Below, one piece after another: positions 1 through 6,960 of a stretch of DNA of 18,707 nucleotides. Below the pieces are notes generated by a model. It was not told where the DNA came from. It made no database searches and worked only from the letters and a program-made list of their open reading frames with translations. The DNA comes from Bermanella sp034110565 (GTDB lineage Bacteria > Pseudomonadota > Gammaproteobacteria > Pseudomonadales > Oceanobacteraceae). Numbering within the stretch: the first letter of the stretch is position 1; each line of letters starts with the position of its first letter. The stretch lies in contig JAWUYY010000044.1 of assembly GCA_034110565.1 (NCBI GenBank), positions 1-18,707 on the forward strand, written 5' to 3'. A program made the position numbers and the translations under genes.

Positions 1-205
1 TCAGTTGATCCAGAAGATGACGCACAGCGGCCTCGATCACACCCTGCTTGCCGCCGAAGTAATGACTAATAATGCCAGACGACATGCCTGCTAAACGGCT
101 AATGCTCACGATGGTCGTACCCTGAAAGCCGTGGGCCTCGATAGACTTCAGTGTAGCCTCGATTAACTGCAACTTACGGACAGGTTCTATTCCTATTTTC
201 GGCAT
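1..205 (-). CDS. betI: HTH-type transcriptional repressor BetI, N-terminal part (cut by window edge)
   Basis: The complement reads from an ATG at 205-203 leftwards for 68 codons and runs off the window. The translation begins MPKIGIEPVRKLQLIEATL, followed by a TetR-type helix-turn-helix (GFQGTTIVSISRLAGMSSG, then IISHYFGGKQGVIEA). This closely matches the start of BetI, which begins MPK and has the same IISHYF helix. BetI is a TetR-family repressor of choline-to-glycine-betaine genes, relieved by choline, and acts in osmoprotection. The ligand-binding C-terminal domain lies outside the window, and so would any betB/betA neighbours, which usually follow betI. Identity rests on the DNA-binding domain only, but the match there is specific to BetI rather than generic TetR. 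The palindrome 10 bp upstream of the start is a candidate autoregulatory site. Confidence 0.88.
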   Translation of the reverse strand, partial: MPKIGIEPVRKLQLIEATLKSIEAHGFQGTTIVSISRLAGMSSGIISHYFGGKQGVIEAAVRHLLDQL

Positions 206-576
206 ATCTTCTTTGATTGAACGTTCAATTAATAACAAGTCTAATGTTTAGAGCTCTATATATCAAGCCTAGTAAACAGAGCGTACTTATTGACAACAAA
301 CATCAAAAAAGCCCAGAAACGGACATAAAAATCAAGAAAAGCCTATTTAACAAGGCTATAATTTAGTTACAGGACGATAGATAAAGTCCAAAAAAATATA
401 AACACCTCATAAAAAGAGCTCGCTCCTCCACCTAGCGGTCATTTATATAGCCACTTAGTATAAGAGAGAGCACCTACCGGCTGAAAAAGGAGAAAACCTC
501 GCTAAGCTGCAAACTTTAAAATACACTCACACCTACTAATTAAGCACACATATCCACCTGATATTATTAAGCAACC
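206..576. other. Intergenic region between divergent betI and ispE
   Basis: This 371-bp gap carries the palindrome at 216-229 and is A+T rich. A TATAAT hexamer at 357-362 points towards ispE, but I see no good -35 element at 16-18 bp upstream. A TTGACA at 290-295 has no -10 at the right distance. An AAAAAGGAG-like purine run near 484-493 is not followed by a usable start codon at normal spacing. I find no convincing gene, tRNA or riboswitch. If TATAAT is used, ispE would have a leader of roughly 200 nt. Confidence 0.5.
216..229. promoter_or_regulatory. Putative BetI operator (perfect 14-bp palindrome)
   Basis: ATTGAACGTTCAAT is a perfect inverted repeat. It is flanked by a further symmetric TT/AA pair at 213-214 and 231-232 after one mismatched pair. 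It sits 10 bp upstream of the betI ATG, where an autorepressor would bind. TetR-family repressors typically use such palindromes next to their own gene. Assignment to BetI is inferred from position and symmetry. Confidence 0.55.
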
Positions 577-1446
577 ATGCCCTTACCTATTGAGCTAACA
601 CTACCCAGCCCAGCAAAATTAAACCTGTTTTTACATATCACAGGTCAGCGACCCAATGGCTACCATGAGCTGCAAACCATTTTCCAATTTATTGATCGCT
701 GCGATGAATTAACTTTTCGAGCAAATGACTCAGGCCAGATAACCATCACCCCTGCAATCGAAGGCGTGCCTTTAGAAAATAACCTCATCTATAAAGCAGC
801 CAAAATCATCCAAGATAAAACAGGCTGCACTCAAGGGGCCGATATCCAATTAAATAAAATTTTACCTATGGGCGGTGGTCTCGGCGGTGGCAGTTCTAAT
901 GCTGCAACAGCATTAGTGGGCCTGAACCATTTATGGCAAACCCAACTAAGTATTGATGAATTAGCTAAACTGGGGTTGCAACTGGGCGCCGACGTCCCTG
1001 TGTTTGTAAGAGGCAAAGCCGCGTGGGCCCAAGGGATTGGCGAACAACTGACCCCAATGGAGGACCTTGAAGAGAACTGGTTTGTGGTAATTGTGCCACC
1101 TTGTCATGTGAACACCGCTGATATTTTTTCACACAAAGAATTGACAAGGGACACTCCAGCATGCAGAATTAGCGCCGCTCTCAGGGGCGAGGGTCAAAAT
1201 GACTGTGAATCAGTGGTTTGCAAACTATATAAAGAAGTTTCTAACTCATTGAATTTGCTAAAGAATTTTGGCTCTGCTAGAATGACCGGCACTGGCGCTT
1301 GCGTCTTCTTAGAAGTAGATTCTAAGAGCAAAGCAAACTCGGTTTTAGCCAATCTACCAGCTGATATTCAAGCTTTCGTAGCAAAGGGCATTAACCAGTC
1401 GCCAATGCAAAAAGCTTTAAAAAGCCGAGTCAATTTAGGGGTGTAG
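577..1446 (+). CDS. ispE: 4-diphosphocytidyl-2-C-methyl-D-erythritol kinase
   Basis: IspE phosphorylates the 2-hydroxyl of CDP-methylerythritol in the cytosolic MEP pathway of isoprenoid synthesis. The 289-residue product has the family landmarks. The N-terminal SPAKLNLFL segment carries the substrate-site lysine (about K14), followed by GQRPNGYHEL. The GHMP-kinase glycine-rich ATP loop PMGGGLGGGSSNAA lies at about 97-110, the catalytic aspartate in GADVPVF at about 139, and MTGTGACVF near the C-terminus. The usual protein ends soon after the SPMQKAL-like stretch; here seven extra residues (SRVNLGV) are encoded by sequence entering the tRNA-Gln gene, and the TAG stop lies inside the mature tRNA. 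The ATG at 577 fits the family start, although no clear Shine-Dalgarno precedes it. The order ispE, tRNA-Gln, prs is conserved in Pseudomonas-like bacteria. Confidence 0.95.
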   Translation: MPLPIELTLPSPAKLNLFLHITGQRPNGYHELQTIFQFIDRCDELTFRANDSGQITITPAIEGVPLENNLIYKAAKIIQDKTGCTQGADIQLNKILPMGGGLGGGSSNAATALVGLNHLWQTQLSIDELAKLGLQLGADVPVFVRGKAAWAQGIGEQLTPMEDLEENWFVVIVPPCHVNTADIFSHKELTRDTPACRISAALRGEGQNDCESVVCKLYKEVSNSLNLLKNFGSARMTGTGACVFLEVDSKSKANSVLANLPADIQAFVAKGINQSPMQKALKSRVNLGV

Positions 1447-1511
1447 CCAAGCGGTAAGGCAACGGGTTTTGATCCCGTCATGCGTAGGTTCGAATCCTGC
1501 CACCCCTGCCA
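1437..1511 (+). tRNA. tRNA-Gln (anticodon UUG)
   Basis: The acceptor stem AGGGGTG (1437-1443) pairs with CACCCCT (1501-1507), then comes discriminator G1508 and an encoded CCA (1509-1511). The anticodon arm is ACGGG / CCCGT around the loop TTTTGAT, giving anticodon TTG. The T-arm contains GGTTCGAATCC. The length is 75 nt with CCA, normal for bacterial tRNA-Gln. The first ten bases are also the end of the ispE reading frame, including its stop codon. No separate promoter is evident, so it is probably co-transcribed with ispE and released by RNase P and 3' trimming. Confidence 0.97.
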
Positions 1512-1563
1512 TCTTCTTAAAATCCATCATTGATCAAGCTAATTAGCACATGGGGTATCCGAC

Positions 1564-2508
1564 GTGTCTAAGTTAATGGTTTTCACCGGTAATGCAAATC
1601 CGGAATTGGCGCGTCTTATTGTTGAGCGTCTAGACCTTCCCCTAGGTGAGGCCACTTGTGGCCAATTCAGTGATGGCGAAATCACTATTGATATCCAAGA
1701 AAACGTGCGCGGTAAAGACGTTTTCATTATTCAGCCTACCTGTGTTCCAACCAATGACAACCTTATGGAAGTGTTGTTAATGGCCGATGCTTTGCGTCGC
1801 TCTTCTGCAGGTCGTGTTACGGCTGTTATTCCTTATTATGGTTATGCTCGCCAAGATCGTCGTGTACGTTCTGCCCGTGTACCTATTTCTGCAAAAGTTG
1901 TGGCTGATATGCTACAAACTGCTGGCGTTGACCGCGTACTAACGGTTGATCTTCACGCCGACCAAATTCAAGGTTTCTTTAACATTCCAATGGATAACAT
2001 CTACGGCTCGCCGATTTTATTAGATGACATTGAGAAGCAAAACTACGACAACCTAATGATTGTTTCACCTGACGTAGGTGGTGTAGTACGTGCTCGTGCC
2101 ATTGCCAAGCAATTAAATGATGCAGACCTTGCCATTATCGATAAGCGTCGCCCGCAAGCGAACGAAGCGCAAGTTATGCACATTATTGGTGACGTAACTG
2201 ACCGCACATGTGTCGTGGTCGATGATATGGTTGATACAGCGGGTACTCTATGTAAAGCCGCCGATGCACTGAAGCAATTTGGGGCGAAAAAGGTTGTGGC
2301 TTACTGTACACATCCTGTACTATCCGGCGCCGCGATAAAGAACATTATGGCGTCTCAGTTAGATGAGCTGGTTGTTACTGACACCATCCCTCTAACGGCT
2401 GAAGCTAAAGCATGCAACAAAATTCGCCAGCTGACATTAGCTGGCTTGTTAGCTGAGTCTATTCGACGCGTTAACAACGAAGAATCCATCAGTGCGATGT
2501 TCCGTTAA
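1564..2508 (+). CDS. prs: Ribose-phosphate pyrophosphokinase (PRPP synthetase)
   Basis: Prs transfers pyrophosphate from ATP to ribose-5-phosphate to make PRPP, the precursor of purines, pyrimidines, NAD, histidine and tryptophan. The 314-residue length is standard for class I enzymes. Visible motifs are the N-terminal MVFTGNANPELA, RQDRR at about 96-100, DLHADQIQGFF at about 129-139, the flexible-loop KRR at about 194-196, and the PRPP-binding loop VVVDDMVDTAGT at about 217-228. The C-terminus RRVNNEESISAMFR is typical of gammaproteobacterial Prs. The start is GTG at 1564, preceded by a GGGGT ribosome-binding stretch; it yields the conserved MSKLMVF beginning. It follows tRNA-Gln by 52 bp, with no terminator between, so one transcript with ispE is likely. 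Confidence 0.97.
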   Translation: MSKLMVFTGNANPELARLIVERLDLPLGEATCGQFSDGEITIDIQENVRGKDVFIIQPTCVPTNDNLMEVLLMADALRRSSAGRVTAVIPYYGYARQDRRVRSARVPISAKVVADMLQTAGVDRVLTVDLHADQIQGFFNIPMDNIYGSPILLDDIEKQNYDNLMIVSPDVGGVVRARAIAKQLNDADLAIIDKRRPQANEAQVMHIIGDVTDRTCVVVDDMVDTAGTLCKAADALKQFGAKKVVAYCTHPVLSGAAIKNIMASQLDELVVTDTIPLTAEAKACNKIRQLTLAGLLAESIRRVNNEESISAMFR

Positions 2509-2530
2509 TTCGGACAGCGTATTTGATAGA

Positions 2531-2583
2531 GCTTAAAGTTCACTTTAAGCAAAGGGCTCTAATCCTGGTCGCGGGATTAGGGC
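2531..2583 (+). promoter_or_regulatory. rplY leader with two tandem hairpins
   Basis: The 102-bp gap between prs and rplY contains two adjacent perfect or near-perfect stems. The first pairs GCTTAAAGT (2531-2539) with ACTTTAAGC (2542-2550); sterically, about eight pairs and a four-base loop. The second pairs 2556-2565 with 2574-2583 (one G-T pair), with an eight-base loop. Neither is followed by a U-run, so they do not look like intrinsic terminators. Ribosomal protein L25 is reported to autoregulate through its mRNA leader in E. coli and relatives, so a translational-control leader is plausible here. That role is inferred from structure and position. Confidence 0.5.
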
Positions 2584-2610
2584 TAATTTCATTTAGAAAG
2601 GTAAAAAATT

Positions 2611-3243
2611 ATGACTGATTATCTAATCAACGCCGAACTTCGCGAATTGAAAGGTACGGGTGCGAGCCGCCGTCTTCGTCGCGAATCTGGCAAAACTCCA
2701 GGTATCGTTTACGGTGGCGAAAGCGAACCAGCTCAGCTTACTTTAGAACTTAAAGAGCTAAACAAAGCGTTTGAAGACGAAGGTTATTTCAGCCAAATCG
2801 TTAAGCTAAACGTTGCTGGTAAAATTGAAACTGTTCTTGTAAAAGACGTTCAACGTCACCCTTACAAGCCAGTTATTCTACACGTTGATTTCCAACGCGT
2901 ATCTAACAACACCATCATCAAACAGCATATCCCTCTACACTTCATCAATGAAGAAAACTGTAAAGGCGTTAAGCTACAAGGCGGTAAAGTTAAGCACACT
3001 ATTTCTGACGTATTGGTTATTTGTGAAGCAGGTAAACTACCTGAGTTCATCGAAGTTGACCTAGCGGATGCAGAAGTGGGCACAATGCTTCACCTTTCTG
3101 ACCTAGTATTGCCAGAAGGCGTTGAGATCCTTGAGCTAACTCATGGTTCTGATCACGATGCTGCTGTTGTATCTATAGATATTCCTAAAGGCGTAGCTAC
3201 AGATGAAAACGAAGATGGCGCTGAAGAAGCTGCTGCAGAGTAA
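2611..3243 (+). CDS. rplY: 50S ribosomal protein L25/general stress protein Ctc (bL25)
   Basis: bL25 binds 5S rRNA in the large ribosomal subunit. At 210 residues this is the long, two-domain Ctc/TL5 form rather than the 94-residue E. coli form. The N-terminal RNA-binding domain (about 1-95) shows the typical start (LINAELRELKGTGASRRLRR), then GKTPGIVYGG and HVDFQRV. The C-terminal beta-rich domain follows (about 96-190), with IPLHFINEENCKGVKLQGG and a terminal acidic tail (ENEDGAEEAAAE). AGAAAGG lies 8-9 bases before the ATG and is a good ribosome binding site. Its neighbours prs upstream and pth 21 bp downstream are the usual ones, consistent with a translation-related operon. Confidence 0.96.
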   Translation: MTDYLINAELRELKGTGASRRLRRESGKTPGIVYGGESEPAQLTLELKELNKAFEDEGYFSQIVKLNVAGKIETVLVKDVQRHPYKPVILHVDFQRVSNNTIIKQHIPLHFINEENCKGVKLQGGKVKHTISDVLVICEAGKLPEFIEVDLADAEVGTMLHLSDLVLPEGVEILELTHGSDHDAAVVSIDIPKGVATDENEDGAEEAAAE

Positions 3244-3264
3244 CCACTAAATTAAGGCATTCGC

Positions 3265-3852
3265 GTGAAGGATAACATTCGTCTAATTGTGGGCCTGGGA
3301 AATCCCGGCTCGGAATATGAGAATACTCGTCATAACGCAGGTGCCTGGTTACTCGCCGAGATTGCACGCCAACATGGCGTGCAACTCAAGCCTGAAAAAA
3401 AATTCCACGGTCTGTGTGGTAAAGCCTTAATCAAAGGCAAAGAAGTCTTTTTACTCTTCCCTACTACCTTCATGAATGTAAGTGGCCAAGCCGTTCAAGC
3501 TTTAGCTAACTTTTATAAAATTCCTGTTAATGAAATTTTAGTACTCCATGACGAGTTAGATTTACCTGTGGGCACAGCCAAACTAAAACTCGGCGGTGGT
3601 CATGGCGGCCAAAACGGTTTACGTGACATCATAAATAAAATGGCCAACGACAAAAACTTCTATCGCCTACGCATTGGTATCGGACACCCAGGTGATAAAA
3701 ACAAAGTAACAGGCCATGTATTGGGCAAACCCAATAAAGACGAATTGAAAAAAATCGAAACCATCATTGATGTAGCTGCGTCTGAAATAGACAGCCTAGT
3801 CACTGGTGATTGGGCAGGTGCCATGAATCGCCTGCATAGCGTCAAAGCATAA
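3265..3852 (+). CDS. pth: Peptidyl-tRNA hydrolase
   Basis: Pth cleaves the ester bond of peptidyl-tRNAs released by aborted translation, recycling tRNA in the cytosol. The 195 residues match the bacterial family length. Conserved residues are in place: N13 in GLGNPG, the catalytic H23 in NTRHNAG, N71 in FMNVSG, D96 in HDELD, and N117 in GGHGGQNGLRDI. The start is GTG at 3265, preceded by TTAAGG at suitable spacing; it gives the expected short lead into IRLIVGLGNPG. It lies 21 bp after rplY and 30 bp before ychF, the classical pth-ychF pairing, so it is almost certainly co-transcribed. Confidence 0.97.
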   Translation: MKDNIRLIVGLGNPGSEYENTRHNAGAWLLAEIARQHGVQLKPEKKFHGLCGKALIKGKEVFLLFPTTFMNVSGQAVQALANFYKIPVNEILVLHDELDLPVGTAKLKLGGGHGGQNGLRDIINKMANDKNFYRLRIGIGHPGDKNKVTGHVLGKPNKDELKKIETIIDVAASEIDSLVTGDWAGAMNRLHSVKA

Positions 3853-3882
3853 ATTTTAAGAATCACCTTAGAGGTAAACAAC

Positions 3883-4977
3883 ATGGGTTTTAAATGTGGC
3901 ATTGTCGGTTTACCAAACGTAGGTAAATCCACCTTATTTAACGCGTTAACCAAGTCTGGCATCAGCGCAGAAAACTTTCCGTTCTGCACAATTGAGCCTA
4001 ACAGCGGCCTAGTGCCTATGCCCGATGCACGTCTAGATGCATTGGCTGCGATTGTTGTCCCACAAAAAATTCTCGCTACGACCATGGAGTTTGTGGATAT
4101 TGCAGGCCTTGTTAAGGGTGCATCTAAAGGTGAAGGCTTAGGTAACCAGTTTTTAGCCAACATCCGTGAAACTGATGCCATTGCTCACGTAGTGCGCTGC
4201 TTTGAAGATGACAACGTGATTCACGTTGAGAACCGCATCAACCCTGCAGACGACATTGACGTTATTAACCTTGAATTAATATTGGCCGATTTAGAATCCG
4301 CTGAAAAACAATTACAACGGGTTACTCGTACCGCTAAAAGTGGTGATAAAGACGCGGTAGCGGATAAAAATTTATTAGAAAAAGTGGTGGCTCAATTAGA
4401 AAGCAGCCTACCAATTCGCTCTATGGAACTAAGTGACGACGATAAAAAACGCATGCGTCTGTTCCACATGATTACAGTTAAACCAACCATGTATATTGCA
4501 AACGTGGCTGAAGATGGTTTCGAGAACAACCCGTTCTTAGATATCGTCAACGAAATTGCGGCGAAAGAAAATGCGGTAGTGGTTCCGGTTTGTAATAAAA
4601 TCGAACAAGAAATTTCTGAGCTAGATGACCCGGAAGACGTCGCTATGTTCCTTGAAGAAATGGGCCAAACCGAGCCTGGCTTGAACCGCGTAATTCGTGG
4701 TGGTTATGAACTGCTTGGTTTACAAACCTACTTCACCGCTGGCGTAAAAGAAGTGCGCGCTTGGACAATTAAAAAAGGTGATACCGCACCACGCGCAGCT
4801 GCTGCGATTCACACCGACTTTGAAAAAGGCTTTATCCGCGCTGAAACCATGGCTTATGAAGACTTCATTGAGTACAAGGGTGAAGCTGGCTGCAAAGCAA
4901 ACGGTAAGCTTCGTGTAGAAGGTAAAGAATACGTGGTTAAAGACGGCGATATTCTGCACTTCTTGTTTAACGTTTAA
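3883..4977 (+). CDS. ychF: Redox-regulated ribosome-binding ATPase YchF (OLA1 family)
   Basis: YchF belongs to the Obg-related TRAFAC P-loop proteins but prefers ATP, binds ribosomes and has been linked to oxidative-stress control. The 364-residue product opens with the P-loop GLPNVGKST (9-17), then the switch region FVDIAGLVKGASKGEGLGNQFL (G3 at about 71-76). NVAED stands where a GTPase would have NKxD, as expected for a family member of altered nucleotide specificity. A coiled-coil insert (about 130-200) and a C-terminal TGS domain (from about 280, YFTAGVKEVRAWTI to the end) complete the standard architecture. AGAGGTAA precedes the ATG. It is the last gene of the housekeeping block before a strong terminator. 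Confidence 0.97.
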   Translation: MGFKCGIVGLPNVGKSTLFNALTKSGISAENFPFCTIEPNSGLVPMPDARLDALAAIVVPQKILATTMEFVDIAGLVKGASKGEGLGNQFLANIRETDAIAHVVRCFEDDNVIHVENRINPADDIDVINLELILADLESAEKQLQRVTRTAKSGDKDAVADKNLLEKVVAQLESSLPIRSMELSDDDKKRMRLFHMITVKPTMYIANVAEDGFENNPFLDIVNEIAAKENAVVVPVCNKIEQEISELDDPEDVAMFLEEMGQTEPGLNRVIRGGYELLGLQTYFTAGVKEVRAWTIKKGDTAPRAAAAIHTDFEKGFIRAETMAYEDFIEYKGEAGCKANGKLRVEGKEYVVKDGDILHFLFNV

Positions 4978-5030
4978 GTTGCTCTCTTTCACAGCTCACG
5001 CTTTGCGTTAGAGTTAATGCAAGATAATAA

Positions 5031-5062
5031 AAATCCCTTGTAGTAATACAAGGGATTTTTTT
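5031..5062. terminator. Intrinsic terminator after ychF, probably bidirectional
   Basis: AAATCCCTTGTA (5031-5042) pairs perfectly with TACAAGGGATTT (5047-5058) around a GTAA tetraloop, followed by more T residues (T-run 5056-5062). The left arm begins with an A-run, giving a U-run on the opposite strand, so it can also stop leftward transcription from tag, whose stop codon is about 120 bp away. Confidence 0.9.
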
Positions 5063-5183
5063 ATGCCTGAAATAAAGCATTCACACGTCCGATAGCATGA
5101 ACTCTCTATTAAGATCACGGAATACTCATCGTTATAAGTTGGTTATCGAACGAAACCACTCCCTTAAAAAGAACGTCAGCCAC

Positions 5184-5798
5184 TCATGATTTTTTCAGCC
5201 CTTGCCCCTCGTTATCTGGATGGCATGGGCAATTAGTTAAATGATCATTGACTAATCCCATAGACTGCATAAACGCATAGCAAATAGTGGGGCCAACAAA
5301 GGTAAAACCAGCTTTTTTTAAAGCTTTACTCATGGCCACTGCTTCATCAGTTTGAACAGGGACATCTGATAATTGTTTAAAGCGATTCACTACCACCTCA
5401 CCGCCAACAAAAGACCAAATGAAATCACTAAAGGTCTGGTCTTGTTTTTTGAGTTGTTTTTTAAACTCTAAAAAAGCCAGCGCGTTTTTACGAATGCCAT
5501 AGAGTTTTAAGCGATTACGAATTAAGCCCGTATCCAATAACAAAATCTCAATTTCATCGTCACTCATTTTGGCAATTTTATTAGGGTTAAACTTATAAAA
5601 ACATTTGCGATAATGGTCACGCTTGTTGAGTACCGTTATCCAACTAAGTCCTGCCTGCTGGCCTTCTAGGCATATTTTTTCAAATAACCTATTGTCATCA
5701 CGGCATGGCAGCCCCCACTCTGTATTGTGGTATTGCACATAGTTATCTCCCTTTGCCCAGGGGCAAGAGACCATTACCTGATGTTTTGCTTTTACCAT
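5184..5798 (-). CDS. tag: DNA-3-methyladenine glycosylase I
   Basis: Tag removes 3-methyladenine from alkylated DNA, starting base excision repair. The 204-residue product carries the family signature: CPWA near the start, YHNTEWGLP (about 23-31), the long conserved stretch from LFEKICLEGQQAGLSW to TVLNKR (about 38-60), FIWSFVGG, GFTFVGPTICYAFMQ and NDHLTNCPCHP. The four zinc ligands of E. coli Tag (Cys4, His17, His175, Cys179) have counterparts at C12, H24, H186 and C190. The E. coli protein starts three residues before its first cysteine, so the internal ATG at 5774 (MVSCPWA, 196 residues) is a credible alternative; neither start has a strong ribosome binding site. A LexA-box-like sequence lies just upstream. 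The gene is transcribed alone, towards the ychF terminator. Confidence 0.95.
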   Translation of the reverse strand: MVKAKHQVMVSCPWAKGDNYVQYHNTEWGLPCRDDNRLFEKICLEGQQAGLSWITVLNKRDHYRKCFYKFNPNKIAKMSDDEIEILLLDTGLIRNRLKLYGIRKNALAFLEFKKQLKKQDQTFSDFIWSFVGGEVVVNRFKQLSDVPVQTDEAVAMSKALKKAGFTFVGPTICYAFMQSMGLVNDHLTNCPCHPDNEGQGLKKS

Positions 5799-5813
5799 AA
5801 CGACTGCTCATTA

Positions 5814-5829
5814 CTGTATATTTATACAT
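5814..5829. promoter_or_regulatory. LexA (SOS) box-like operator upstream of tag
   Basis: CTGTATATTTATACAT matches the gammaproteobacterial/E. coli LexA consensus CTGTATATATATACAG at 14 of 16 positions; one outer-triplet base is off (CAT instead of CAG). The flanking TA before CTGT also fits the extended consensus. It ends 15 bp upstream of the first tag start codon and overlaps a TATAAAT sequence reading towards tag (complement of 5819-5825), a typical position for a repressor. Binding is inferred. Confidence 0.55.
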
Positions 5830-5987
5830 GCCATTTAAATACAGCCTCCATCAAACAGCAATAGCTATATGTATAGGCTTTATAATATGTCTAACTATTA
5901 ATAATTATCATACGCAGCCATTAGCCATATTCACTTCATTTATCAAGCTAGACCTCCTAGTATTTCGGCTAAACAAAAAGGTGATCT

Positions 5988-6959
5988 ATGAAACAAGTAA
6001 TTTGTGAAGCGTTTGCACCAATCGAAGACTTAAAAGTAGTTGATGTGCCAAGCCCTGAAGTGAAAAAAAACCAAGTTCGTATTACCGCCCAAGCCATTGG
6101 TGTGAACTACCCAGACGGCTTGCTCGTGCAAGGCTTGTATCAAATGAAGCCACCTACGCCTTTTACTCCAGGGATTGAAGTCGCCGGGGTGATTGATGCG
6201 ATAGGTGAAGGGGTTGAGAAACTCAAAGTGGGCGATAAGGTCGCTGCTATCATGCCTATTGGTGGTTATTCTGAGCAAGTGGTGCTGCACCAGTCCATTG
6301 TACAGCCTTTGCCTGCAGGTATTACGCCTGAAGATGCTACGGCTCTTATGTGTGCTTATGGCACCTCTCACCACGCATTAAAACAACGAGCACACTTACA
6401 AGAAGGCGAGCATGTGCTGATATTAGGTGCTGCCGGCAGTACCGGTATTGCCGCTATCGAAATTGCAAAAGCCATGGGTGCTAAGGTGACAGCCGTTGCA
6501 TCGACTCAAGAGAAACTCAACATTGCAAAAGAACACGGCGCTGAGAACGTTGTTTTAAATGATGATCAATTAGCTGACAACCTGAAAAAGCTAGCCGGCA
6601 ATAAAGGGTTTGATGTGGTCTTTGACCCAATTGGTGGTGATGCGTTTGATGCCAGCATCCGCCGCATGGCTTGGAATGGTCGTTATTTAGTGGTGGGGTT
6701 TGCGTCTGGTCGTATTCCTGAGTTTGCGGTCAACCTCGCGCTAGTCAAAGGCTTTAGTGTGATGGGTGTATTCTGGGGAAGCTTCGTACAAAAACAACCT
6801 AAGGATTACATGGCGAATCAGGTTGAGTTGTTTACTTGGTATAGCAAGGGTCTGCTTAAGCCACATATCCATAAGAGCTACCCTATGGCCGATGTGCACC
6901 AAGCCTTAAACGATGTGCTTCAACGCAAAGTAGCCGGTAAGGTTGTTCTCATTCCTTAA
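5988..6959 (+). CDS. NAD(P)H:quinone oxidoreductase family protein (zeta-crystallin-like MDR)
   Basis: The 323-residue product belongs to the medium-chain dehydrogenase/reductase superfamily, quinone-oxidoreductase branch, which reduces quinones or enones with NADPH in the cytosol. It has the GroES-like N-terminal half (about 1-125; VNYPDGLLVQGLYQ, FTPGIEVAGVI, VGDKVAA) and a Rossmann half with LGAAGSTGIA at about 146-155 and FDPIGGDAF near 213. There is no structural-zinc cysteine cluster and no catalytic zinc site, as expected for this branch. AAGGTGAT precedes the ATG. It is divergent from tag and ends one base short of the convergent EIIC-EAL gene. The exact substrate cannot be told; acrylyl-CoA-reductase-like activity is also possible within this family. 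Confidence 0.85.
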   Translation: MKQVICEAFAPIEDLKVVDVPSPEVKKNQVRITAQAIGVNYPDGLLVQGLYQMKPPTPFTPGIEVAGVIDAIGEGVEKLKVGDKVAAIMPIGGYSEQVVLHQSIVQPLPAGITPEDATALMCAYGTSHHALKQRAHLQEGEHVLILGAAGSTGIAAIEIAKAMGAKVTAVASTQEKLNIAKEHGAENVVLNDDQLADNLKKLAGNKGFDVVFDPIGGDAFDASIRRMAWNGRYLVVGFASGRIPEFAVNLALVKGFSVMGVFWGSFVQKQPKDYMANQVELFTWYSKGLLKPHIHKSYPMADVHQALNDVLQRKVAGKVVLIP

Positions 6960-6960
6960 G

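Noticed and set aside
290..318. TTGACA at 290-295 as the -35 of an ispE promoter.
   Set aside because: No -10-like hexamer is found 16-18 bp downstream. The TATAAT at 357 is too far away to pair with it.
3660..4181. A 173-codon leftward open frame across pth and ychF.
   Set aside because: It is antisense to two highly conserved genes, has no recognisable product and no ribosome binding site.
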